NCBI GenBank assembly: GCA_944472155.2
Contig: OX235277.1
Coordinates: 7,140,804-7,204,803 of the forward strand
DNA from: Trichobilharzia szidati
Lineage: Eukaryota > Platyhelminthes > Trematoda > Strigeidida > Schistosomatidae
Length of the DNA stretch: 64,000 nt
Reading direction: 5' to 3'
Shown: positions 11,221 through 23,303 of the stretch, one piece after another
How positions within the stretch are numbered: the first letter of the stretch is position 1
How the letters are laid out: every line of letters starts with the position of its first letter
Notes under the pieces: model-generated
Told to the model about the DNA's origin: nothing
Database searches by the model: none
Seen by the model: the letters and a program-made list of their open reading frames with translations, nothing else
Program-made: the position numbers and the translations under genes

Positions 11221-13191
11221 AGGGTGGAGTTAGCTGATCAGTAGATATGGTGGGGGTCACTAAGGTGAATCGCCCCATTCTGCAGGAACAGCATTAAAAA
11301 ATTTGAAGGCTCGAGATATTTCTGATTTTTATGAGGGCTTAAATCTTTATCTTGAAAAAGATAACAATGAACGCCTTGAGAGATCATGCTTCTACCTTTA
11401 AATATATACCATTCACCCAGCCTATTGTTGAGATGCGACCATGTGGGATCTGCTCAGATTTATGGGGCATCTTATAAATTAACTTACTGTCTATCGTCAG
11501 ATCTTTTCATACCACTCCACAATGTCTTATCTCATTTATTTTCTGACAACATCTTTACTTGATCCTCATTTTACTCCATTAAACTTAACATCTTATAGCT
11601 CTTCATTACTTATTATACTCCTACACTCTGAAGGGTACGGTTGTGCACTAAATGCACAAAAAGGTATAAAATAAAAACAACTGGTATGAGGATAATTGTA
11701 TTAAAACCAAAAGTGGATATCATGATAGTTTGTGATATATCTGTAGCATTATACATTGCAAATGAATGTTGTTACCCTAGGGTGTTTCCTTTATTAATGC
11801 ATTTATTAATGATACTTGCAATTACCTATTTCATTACAATTTAATGATTCACCTCAGCACTTTAATTTTTCTAAAACAGATTCCAATCCCTTGTAAAAGG
11901 TGTACTTACCTCAATATTGGTTGGTTATCGTATGCCTACAACCACGGGATGAAAACGGAACGAAGTCGATTTTCCCGCTCAACCTGGAGGACAACTGTAC
12001 AATTCAATAACTATACGGCCAAATTCAGAAAATGAGTGTATTATATGTATCGAATATTTAACAGTTGAAATACGATTAACTTGTAGACAATCTACGATTT
12101 GATATTATATCATACTTGATCGTGCCTGTAAAAATGGCATGCATTTTCATGTAAATTTGAAAATTTATATGAAATACATCAATATTATTATTATCATAGT
12201 CAATTCTTGAAATTTGATTGTCATTACAATACTTAAAATGACTAAAATATTTATGCAGCAAATGTTCTCTTGCTTTACCACGCTTGTTTCCCTTATACCA
12301 CTCAATTGCTGAGCTTAATGTATTCTTTGATAATACGAATTATAATATTGATTACACTCTTATCATATATAGTTTTATTTACTTTACGGCTCCCTGTAAG
12401 ATTAACTATGCTTCTTCAGTATACGCACACTGCAGTATTGTTAGCCAAATGTTGAAATTCTGTTGGTTCTGTGTTAATATCTTTTTATAATATGTGTAGA
12501 CAGGTTCCTTCGCAATGTCAAATGTTTACTATATATAAAACTGTCATGATAATTTAGTACAATAAGTCCTGCCAACCGACCTTACCTTCAGTTAATACTA
12601 CCTACATTGAACTATAACTACAGTGTTCTGCTGAATCTTGCTCCACTATTCACAAAACCTATTCTTTTTGCTCTTTAATGGTTGAACATCTTATAAACTA
12701 ATCTGTTCATTAGGACGCATGCAAACATATATAATATTTTCGTAAATCTGTACGTGGTGATCTATTGGAAGCACTCACCCACACTAAACCCAGATTTACC
12801 ACATTCAGCAGCCCACAGTGAACATATGGTGATATGTCCATTTCGCTAGGCACGATATCCCTCAATTAGCTTAGGCACCTTCACATCTTCGAAGTGACGG
12901 TAACTTTCTGAGATACTGTTAACACGGGAATCTTTGTCGAACACATTATTAGACGATTTTGGTCCTAGGAATCTAAGAAGTAACACAATTAATCATGCCT
13001 TGTGTGCGTTATGAACCTCCTAGTTCATATTAATTTTAGCCACAACAGCTTGATCATCTCCCTATCTTAAAAACGCGTGCAGTTCAAGGGAACTTTTATT
13101 CTGGCACACCAGTTGGTTACGCTGCTTCCAGAGATTCGAGATCGTTTCCGGTTTGTTCCAACTAGAAATTACGCTCATGATTAATATGTGG
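11221..13191. repeat. Tandem unit copy 1 (1971 bp)
   Basis: Starts at AGGGTGGAGTTAGCTGATCA and is repeated after exactly 1971 bases. Short open frames recur at the same offset in every copy, but they have no recognisable domains and no splice context, so I treat the unit as non-coding. It differs from copies 2 and 3 at only a few bases seen by eye, for example CATCAATATT here against CATTAATATT, and GTTCTGTG against GCTCTGTG. Confidence 0.95.
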
Positions 13192-15162
13192 AGGGTGGAG
13201 TTAGCTGATCAGTAGATATGGTGGGGGTCACTAAGGTGAATCGCCCCATTCTGCAGGAACAGCATTAAAAAATTTGAAGGCTCGAGATATTTCTGATTTT
13301 TATGAGGGCTTAAATCTTTATCTTGAAAAAGATAACAATGAACGCCTTGAGAGATCATGCTTCTACCTTTAAATATATACCATTCACCCAGCCTATTGTT
13401 GAGATGCGACCATGTGGGATCTGCTCAGATTTATGGGGCATCTTATAAATTAACTTACTGTCTATCGTCAGATCTTTTCATACCACTCCACAATGTCTTA
13501 TCTCATTTATTTTCTGACAACATCTTTACTTGATCCTCATTTTACTCCATTAAACTTAACATCTTATAGCTCTTCATTACTTATTATACTCCTACACTCT
13601 GAAGGGTACGGTTGTGCACTAAATGCACAAAAAGGTATAAAATAAAAACAACTGGTATGAGGATAATTGTATTAAAACCAAAAGTGGATATCATGATAGT
13701 TTGTGATATATCTGTAGCATTATACATTGCAAATGAATGTTGTTACCCTAGGGTGTTTCCTTTATTAATGCATTTATTAATGATACTTGCAATTACCTAT
13801 TTCATTACAATTTAATGATTCACCTCAGCACTTTAATTTTTCTAAAACAGATTCCAATCCCTTGTAAAAGGTGTACTTACCTCAATATTGGTTGGTTATC
13901 GTATGCCTACAACCACGGGATGAAAACGGAACGAAGTCGATTTTCCCGCTCAACCTGGAGGACAACTGTACAATTCAATAACTATACGGCCAAATTCAGA
14001 AAATGAGTGTATTATATGTATCGAATATTTAACAGTTGAAATACGATTAACTTGTAGACAATCTACGATTTGATATTATATCATACTTGATCGTGCCTGT
14101 AAAAATGGCATGCATTTTCATGTAAATTTGAAAATTTATATGAAATACATTAATATTATTATTATCATAGTCAATTCTTGAAATTTGATTGTCATTACAA
14201 TACTTAAAATGACTAAAATATTTATGCAGCAAATGTTCTCTTGCTTTACCACGCTTGTTTCCCTTATACCACTCAATTGCTGAGCTTAATGTATTCTTTG
14301 ATAATACGAATTATAATATTGATTACACTCTTATCATATATAGTTTTATTTACTTTACGGCTCCCTGTAAGATTAACTATGCTTCTTCAGTATACGCACA
14401 CTGCAGTATTGTTAGCCAAATGTTGAAATTCTGTTGGCTCTGTGTTAATATCTTTTTATAATATGTGTAGACAGGTTCCTTCGCAATGTCAAATGTTTAC
14501 TATATATAAAACTGTCATGATAATTTAGTACAATAAGTCCTGCCAACCGACCTTACCTTCAGTTAATACTACCTACATTGAACTATAACTACAGTGTTCT
14601 GCTGAATCTTGCTCCACTATTCACAAAACCTATTCTTTTTGCTCTTTAATGGTTGAACATCTTATAAACTAATCTGTTCATTAGGACGCATGCAAACATA
14701 TATAATATTTTCGTAAATCTGTACGTGGTGATCTATTGGAAGCACTCACCCACACTAAACCCAGATTTACCACATTCAGCAGCCCACAGTGAACATATGG
14801 TGATATGTCCATTTCGCTAGGCACGATATCCCTCAATTAGCTTAGGCACCTTCACATCTTCGAAGTGACGGTAACTTTCTGAGATACTGTTAACACGGGA
14901 ATCTTTGTCGAACACATTATTAGACGATTTTGGTCCTAGGAATCTAAGAAGTAACACAATTAATCATGCCTTGTGTGCGTTATGAACCTCCTAGTTCATA
15001 TTAATTTTAGCCACAACAGCTTGATCATCTCCCTATCTTAAAAACGCGTGCAGTTCAAGGGAACTTTTATTCTGGCACACCAGTTGGTTACGCTGCTTCC
15101 AGAGATTCGAGATCGTTTCCGGTTTGTTCCAACTAGAAATTACGCTCATGATTAATATGTGG
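13192..15162. repeat. Tandem unit copy 2 (1971 bp)
   Basis: Nearly identical to copy 1. It shares the 5' junction GGAGTTAGCTG with copy 1 but carries the internal variants of copy 3. That mixture is expected from unequal exchange. Confidence 0.95.
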
Positions 15163-17133
15163 AGGGTGGAGCATGCTGATCAGTAGATATGGTGGGGGTC
15201 ACTAAGGTGAATCGCCCCATTCTGCAGGAACAGCATTAAAAAATTTGAAGGCTCGAGATATTTCTGATTTTTATGAGGGCTTAAATCTTTATCTTGAAAA
15301 AGATAACAATGAACGCCTTGAGAGATCATGCTTCTACCTTTAAATATATACCATTCACCCAGCCTATTGTTGAGATGCGACCATGTGGGATCTGCTCAGA
15401 TTTATGGGGCATCTTATAAATTAACTTACTGTCTATCGTCAGATCTTTTCATACCACTCCACAATGTCTTATCTCATTTATTTTCTGACAACATCTTTAC
15501 TTGATCCTCATTTTACTCCATTAAACTTAACATCTTATAGCTCTTCATTACTTATTATACTCCTACACTCTGAAGGGTACGGTTGTGCACTAAATGCACA
15601 AAAAGGTATAAAATAAAAACAACTGGTATGAGGATAATTGTATTAAAACCAAAAGTGGATATCATGATAGTTTGTGATATATCTGTAGCATTATACATTG
15701 CAAATGAATGTTGTTACCCTAGGGTGTTTCCTTTATTAATGCATTTATTAATGATACTTGCAATTACCTATTTCATTACAATTTAATGATTCACCTCAGC
15801 ACTTTAATTTTTCTAAAACAGATTCCAATCCCTTGTAAAAGGTGTACTTACCTCAATATTGGTTGGTTATCGTATGCCTACAACCACGGGATGAAAACGG
15901 AACGAAGTCGATTTTCCCGCTCAACCTGGAGGACAACTGTACAATTCAATAACTATACGGCCAAATTCAGAAAATGAGTGTATTATATGTATCGAATATT
16001 TAACAGTTGAAATACGATTAACTTGTAGACAATCTACGATTTGATATTATATCATACTTGATCGTGCCTGTAAAAATGGCATGCATTTTCATGTAAATTT
16101 GAAAATTTATATGAAATACATTAATATTATTATTATCATAGTCAATTCTTGAAATTTGATTGTCATTACAATACTTAAAATGACTAAAATATTTATGCAG
16201 CAAATGTTCTCTTGCTTTACCACGCTTGTTTCCCTTATACCACTCAATTGCTGAGCTTAATGTATTCTTTGATAATACGAATTATAATATTGATTACACT
16301 CTTATCATATATAGTTTTATTTACTTTACGGCTCCCTGTAAGATTAACTATGCTTCTTCAGTATACGCACACTGCAGTATTGTTAGCCAAATGTTGAAAT
16401 TCTGTTGGCTCTGTGTTAATATCTTTTTATAATATGTGTAGACAGGTTCCTTCGCAATGTCAAATGTTTACTATATATAAAACTGTCATGATAATTTAGT
16501 ACAATAAGTCCTGCCAACCGACCTTACCTTCAGTTAATACTACCTACATTGAACTATAACTACAGTGTTCTGCTGAATCTTGCTCCACTATTCACAAAAC
16601 CTATTCTTTTTGCTCTTTAATGGTTGAACATCTTATAAACTAATCTGTTCATTAGGACGCATGCAAACATATATAATATTTTCGTAAATCTGTACGTGGT
16701 GATCTATTGGAAGCACTCACCCACACTAAACCCAGATTTACCACATTCAGCAGCCCACAGTGAACATATGGTGATATGTCCATTTCGCTAGGCACGATAT
16801 CCCTCAATTAGCTTAGGCACCTTCACATCTTCGAAGTGACGGTAACTTTCTGAGATACTGTTAACACGGGAATCTTTGTCGAACACATTATTAGACGATT
16901 TTGGTCCTAGGAATCTAAGAAGTAACACAATTAATCATGCCTTGTGTGCGTTATGAACCTCCTAGTTCATATTAATTTTAGCCACAACAGCTTGATCATC
17001 TCCCTATCTTAAAAACGCGTGCAGTTCAAGGGAACTTTTATTCTGGCACACCAGTTGGTTACGCTGCTTCCAGAGATTCGAGATCGTTTCCGGTTTGTTC
17101 CAACTAGAAATTACGCTCATGATTAATATGTGG
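15163..17133. repeat. Tandem unit copy 3 (1971 bp)
   Basis: Nearly identical to copy 2, with GGAGCATGCTG at the left junction, which is shared with copy 4. Confidence 0.95.
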
Positions 17134-18090
17134 AGGGTGGAGCATGCTGATCAGTAGATATGGTGGTGGACACTAAGGTGAATCGCCCCATTCTGCAGGA
17201 ACAGCAATATGCAATTTGACGGCTCGAGATTTTTAAGAGGGCTTGATTATTTATCTTGAAAAATAATAATAATCACCGCCTAGACAGATCATGCTTCTAC
17301 CTTTAAGCGCATACCATTCGGTCAGCCTATTGTTGAGGTGCGACCACGTGGGCTCTTATAAATTAACATGCTTTCCTTTGTCGTATCTTCGAATATCACT
17401 TAACAATGCCTCATCTCATTCATTTTATGATAACGTCTTCACTTGCTCATTATATTCCACTAAACCTAAAATTTTATAGCTCTTTTTGAATTCGATTCGA
17501 CTTATTTTATTCCTATTCTCTATAGGGTACGGTTGAGGAACAAATACACAAAAAGGTATGAAATAAAAACAACCGGCTTTTGGATAATTGTATTAAAACC
17601 AAAAGTGGACACCATGATAGTAAGACCTATATGGGTAGCATTATACATTGCAAATGAACTTTGTCAGCCTAGGGGTTATAGTCTCCCATTGTATTTCCCT
17701 TATGAATGCATCTATTAATGATACACTGCACTTACCTATTTCATTACACTTTAATGATTCACCTTAGCACCTTTACTTTTCTAAAACAGGTTACTATCCC
17801 TTGTAAACGTTGTACTCACCTCAATATTGGTTGGTTGTAGTATGCCTACAACCACGGGTTTAAAACGAAACGAAGTCGATTTTCCTGCGTAACCTGGAGG
17901 ACTACTGTACAATTCAATAATGATACGACATGGGCCAGATAATGAGTATATTTATATATATATCAAATATTTAGCTGTTCAAACATTAACTTGTAGACAA
18001 TCTACTATTTGACATCATATCATACTTGATCGTGCCTGTAAAAATGGCATGCATTTTCGTGTAAATTTATGTTTATATGAAAATATACAT
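17134..18090. repeat. Diverged partial copy 4 of the 1971-bp unit
   Basis: Begins like copy 3 (AGCATGCTGATCAG) but accumulates many substitutions and small indels. Similarity ends near 18090, about half a unit in. It is the older right edge of the array. Confidence 0.85.
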
Positions 18091-18229
18091 TATTGTTATT
18101 TTTATGAGTTCTGCTTGACGTGTGCTTTAGTAACACTACCTGCTTACTATTTATCCTGTCCCACGTGATCTGGTGGGCTTTTCCTTATTAAAAGTACCTT
18201 TTCAGGTGTCAAAATTCTAGATCTTCACT

Positions 18230-18575
18230 GTCCAAGGTGAGTGGAACTGCATGTTTTCTTTCATGTGGTATTGGGGACTCTGGTGTTCAATTGGTGACAT
18301 GTCTCAAAATCGTTCTCAGTGGCACAGATGCATCCACTCCTTGTGACTCATGACTTCCAATGAAACTGTTTTGTTTTTCGTTATCACTATTCCTTTGTCT
18401 CACACCTCTGTTTACTGTCTCTCTCTATTATGCATTTCTCCTACTTTCTTCTCTTGCTTTGTGTGCTACATGGAGGGAGTGTGGCGACTTGAACTGCCGC
18501 ACATATGTGCAAAGTTCTATGTCAAAAACCGACCGACCGACTCTAGTATTACGCATTAAGATATTCATGCTTATT
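18230..18575 (+). mobile_element. RTE-A 3' end
   Basis: Contains the recurring tail GGTGACATGTCTCAAAATCG, then TGGAGGGAGTGTGGCGACTT, and ends in the GACCGACC stretch. The same tail closes the RTE-type RT at 53285-54035, which identifies it. No RT coding sequence remains here. Confidence 0.75.
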
Positions 18576-18729
18576 GGGCATTTCATGAAATGAAACATCC
18601 TCTTGAGAAGAAAAGTCACTAACGAGAAACTTTTTGATTCACTTTTGATTCAGTTGGCAAGTAGTGTTCAAAATCGATTATTTGTACTACCAATGTAGTA
18701 CTAGACAATTTTCCAGTCAGTCTAATTTG

Positions 18730-21700
18730 TCACTTATGGAAAACTAACGTGCACTTCTGAGGGGAGCCTAAAACCATCGGGTTCACAGTATGCTTTGCAA
18801 AGTTCATTCCTCTCACTGATGGTGTAAGTTCTTTTGATGATATAGCCTCTACTAATTGTACAGCGTTGCCGACGCATCTTGTCAATCTAAAACCTCCATT
18901 CCCCGGAATGGAAATCATTTGTCTAGCCAAGGAAATGGCCTGTTTGAGATTATCAATTAGTGTCAAGCAGTCACCCACACAGAGACACCTTTCAGTAAGC
19001 CTGGGGACTATACCTTATTCCTTGCTACCAAAGGTCTCAACAGCAATGATTACCATACGAGGGATGAACAGTTAGTTGTAACTTATGGGCCTTTCGGTTT
19101 ATATCATCAAATTTTGGATAACCCATTGGACTTCCTCATCCAAGAGGCCGCAGGACTTCTCATGTCCAAGAAATTAGCAAAAACCTCAGATGAGGGGGAA
19201 AATGCAACATCTAGTACTGATGTCATAAGCGAGGATTCTGACCTGAGTCATACGACTGGGACGGAACTACATCCTCAAGATTCTAAAGACGCAACAAAGG
19301 TAAAGTGTGCCCAGAAGTCTGCAACAGCATGCAAAAAGCCCCGAAAATCTAAGAGGGCAAACAGTGTCGACATTGTAGGACCGCTGGGTGATACCACAAC
19401 GACGAAGCGTTGCATGTCTGGTGGACGCACGCCTTCCAACTGCGGCGAGAGTAAAGTGGAATCAACTGGTTCCACTTAGTTAGTACCGACAAATAGGAAG
19501 CTCAAGAATTATAGGAAAGAGAAAAGCATTGTGCTTAGTGATGGGGTCTTAGGAGCCGTAAACACTAATAAGATTGTCAAACCTTCGGACTCAAATTACA
19601 GTATAGTAATTTAGAACTTGGAGGAATCGAAGAAAGTAGATCCAGCTGCCCGACGTGCTGATGATCTCGAGATAGTTAGCTCCATCATCCATGAAATACT
19701 TCCGGAAAACACAAATGGAGTTCACATCAGGAAAGTCATCAGGATCAGTAAACGAATCACCGATGCAACGGAAAGTTCCCCACGACTGCTGAAGGCAGTA
19801 CTGGGGGAACGAGATGGAGAAAAGTATTATTCTCAACAACGCTTTCAAGATCAAGGACAAAAAGATGAGAATTAGACGAGACTGGCCTCTGAAAGATAGA
19901 ATTAGGAGAGGAGAAGCCGTGGGTGAATTAAAGGCCCAATTAGAAAAAGGTGAAAAAGACCTCAAACTGTTGTGTTTTCGGGTAGTGAGGCCTCGGAAAC
20001 CTATGTTGCCCAGACCTCTCTTCATAAGTCGAGTGAACACGGAGGTCTCTCAGTATGCTATACGAACGCTCGTAGTCATAGGAATAAGCTTCCTGAACTA
20101 GGAGTGTTGTCTGAGGAACTACAGCCTGATGTGACTGCTATCACCGAAACATGGTTGTTAGTGGGTGTAGACTTAACTCCACTCATACCTGGGTACATAT
20201 GTATTAGAGCAAACAGAGTATTCAGTGGCAAAAGTGGGGGGTTGCTCTATACATCCGGGATGACAGGAATTAGATCGATGTTGTCGGAAGCCCATGACAG
20301 CCGCACTTGTGAAGCCGCAAGCTGCGTCATTATCTTGAACAAGAGCACCGTGAAAATTGGAGTTATTTATATAGGTCCTACCAACCAAGCTGAAGATTTC
20401 GTTCTAAATCACCTCAGGACGTGGAGTAGTAAGAATCGATGTCTAATAGCAGGTGACTTTATTAATTGGGAGGAATTAACATCAACTACTTCGTACAGTT
20501 GTTTCAACAGGGAACTCATATTGGCAGTACTTAAATGCGCACTTGTGCAGCGTTAAGATGCACCAACACTATACCTGAACATGATCCGTCCATTCTAGAC
20601 ACCAGAAGGAGGATGTCGGCCACATTAGGTGCCTGGCGCGGCTAGGCAGTAGTGACCACATAGTTACCACTTTTATGCTTAGGATCTACGCTGTCATACA
20701 TAGGTCAACAGCTGTTCGCCCAAACTTTTGGAAAGCGAATATGCCTTCAGTTCAAAATGCAGCAACCCTAGCTGACTGGTCTGTTAATACACACCACACT
20801 GTCGAGGAGGCTTGGATGGGATTTAGGAATACACTAGATTGCGTCACTGCACCCTTTGTACCTCGGTCTACGCCTCGAAAACTATCTAATAAACCACCTT
20901 GGATTAGTAATGAAATAAGAAGGTTATTAAGAAAGCGAAAAAACTTATGGGACCGGTTGGCTGTGACTGGAAGGGATGAGTTTCGGATGGAATACCGCAA
21001 AACTCGAAACCCTTCTAAGTATAAGATTGACAAAAGTCGTATAGATTATGAGAGACAGTTAGTACTGAATTGTGTGCATTATCCAAAAGACTGTACTCGT
21101 ATGTCAAACGCAGGACTAAAACTAGCAGTGGTATACCGTCCCTCACTAGCAACACTGGAAAGACTGCCGAGTCAGACGAAACAAAATCTGAGAAGCTCTC
21201 CGAATACTTTTGTGATGTTTTCTCGCCTAATCGTACCATTCAGGGGTGTAGCGATGTCACCGATATAGCCCGTAAAATTCCCCTAATTGTAGTAGAGGAT
21301 GCAGTGGTACTCAAACTACTGTCTAAGCTGAAGCCAGGCAAATCACCTGGACCAGACGGACTTCATCCTAGACTGCCAATCTCCTCCGCGGATATAATAT
21401 AAATTCCACTTACAGTAATTTTTCAAATGTCTCTGACCCAGGCTAGGCTACCCAGGGACTGAAAAGATGCCTTTATAAGTCCCGTCTTCAAAGATGGGAA
21501 CAGGCAATTAGTATCTAACTACCGGCCTGTAGGTCTGACCTGTATTATAGCAGAGGTGTTAGAAAAATTCATAAGGGATCAGCCCATAGCTCATTTGGAA
21601 AAACATGGCTTATTGGCAGTGGACACAGCATGAAATTCGACTGGGACGATCCTGCTTGACAAACTTACTGTTAGCTAGGAAAGATTGGGTCGAGGCCAGG

Positions 21701-22830
21701 GATAAGAATCATCTACTGGACGTTGTCTTTATCGATCTGAGTAAAGCATTCGATAAGATATCCCATTTAGGTCTTCTTAGTAAACTTAAACATTTTGGAT
21801 TAGACCAACGCTTATGTGAGTGGTTTAGTGACTACCTGATGGATAGGAGGCAGAAGGTAAGGGTTAATGGTGTACTGTGAGGGTGGAAAGCAGTACTAAG
21901 TGGAGTACCTCAGGGAACTGTACTCGGCCCCCTGCTATTCTTATTATACGTAAATGAAGTGCCGAAAATTCCTACCTCATCTTCCTTACTATTTGCGGAC
22001 GATATTAAGATATGGAAAACCGTAAATAGTAGCGATGATAGGTTGGTATTACGAAACGACCCAGATAAATTAGCTGAGTGGGCTAACCTTTGGAGTCTGG
22101 AAATTAATACGAAGAAAAGCACGGTAATGCACCTAGGTCAGAAGTCTTACACGTCGTACTCCATGGGGGACACAGAACTGCCAGATGTTAGGGGACAAAA
22201 GGACTTAGGGGCTATTGTAAGCCATGACTTAAAAACAACGGCAAACTGTAATCGAGCCGCAGCTAAGGCTTTTCGAATGCTATGGGCACTTCGAAGGCTT
22301 TCAAATGATTAGACGACGGTGTGTTCCAAGTACTCTATGCAACATATGTCAGGCCTCATCTGGAGTACTGCATACAAGCGGTGAGTCCATGCTTTAAAAA
22401 GGAGACACACCCTGGAAAGAGTACAGAGGGTAGGAACGAAATTAGTTAGTGGTATCTCACACCTTCCTTATGATATGAAGATGGAGCATTTAAATATCGT
22501 CCCATTATCATACCGAAGGAGGAGAATTGACTTACTGTATATTCAAGGGTGATTTAGGGATTGACCTTTCAAATATTTTCCCTCCCTCTGGGATACATTT
22601 ACAAGGTCACCACAAGAAGGTGCTCAAACCGAGGTCGAATAAAATACTTTTGGAGTTTAGATTCTCTCAGAGAGTAGTCAACGACTGGAACTCCGTACCT
22701 GATTCAGTAGTAACTTTTCCATCTGTGACTCATGGCAAAACGGTTGGATGGAAGTATTAGGGCAGTTTATCTATTGAAATTATGAACTCTCCTTCGTTAA
22801 GAGATAAATACTGAAGTATTCTGAAATACT
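18730..22830 (+). mobile_element. CR1-like non-LTR retrotransposon, long but inactivated
   Basis: The longest element here. Region 18730-19900 is a broken ORF1, including a Ser/Thr/Lys-rich 121-codon frame at 19114-19479. The AP-endonuclease lies at 19972-20556 ('CYTNARSHRNKL', 'AITETWL', 'GVIYIGP', 'LIAGDFINW'). The linker 20675-21400 has 'KLKPGKSPGPDGLHP'. The RT core runs 21480-22320: 'YRPVGLTC', 'VFIDLSKAFDKI', 'GVPQGTVLGPLLFLLYVN' and 'LLFADDIKIW' with both catalytic Asp. The tail is at 22530-22760. Frameshifts and stops near 19880, 20556, 21400, 21880 and 22312 split the frames. It ends ~470 bp upstream of the C11orf54-like start codon. Confidence 0.9.
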
Positions 22831-23303
22831 GAAATAAATCTTTAGTGTTTGAAGAACGTAGTGCTAGGAGAAAATGCCGCGTACTAGACATGGAGATCAT
22901 TTAGGGATTTGAAGAAAATATAAATGATTTACACGTGTGTAGAAACCCATTGGACAAGATTCTGTCAAGGTCATTCAACTCTGGAGAGTCTATTCATATT
23001 GCCATTAGATGCAGATATTTGCGGTAGTGGAACAACAATATAATACGTTTAAAAATAAAATTCCGTGCTAGTTTGTTAACAGTGAGAATATTACATTCTA
23101 CTAAACTCGTATGTATGATAATCGCCTATTTTACAACTACCTTAAAATGAAATTATTTCACAGTAATGACTTTATGGAAGAAAAAAATTGTCACTATGGT
23201 TAGTTTGGTTGCTAACGTATTATTTTAAACCTTTATGAAAAACCTCTGAATACATCTGAGACTATCAATGTTAAGGCGCAGTTTCCAAAGTCTAATCAAG
23301 GTC
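22831..23303. other. Upstream region of the C11orf54-like gene
   Basis: AT-rich non-coding DNA between the CR1-like element and the start codon at 23304. It must contain the 5' leader and probably the promoter. I see no clear TATA box or other motif. An AG acceptor candidate lies at ...GCGCAG near 23280, 24 nt before the ATG. Confidence 0.4.

Noticed and set aside
11641..16432. Recurring 61-68-codon open frames in each 1971-bp copy
   Set aside because: They repeat only because the DNA repeats. No domains, no splice context, no similarity; the diverged edge copies do not keep the frames.
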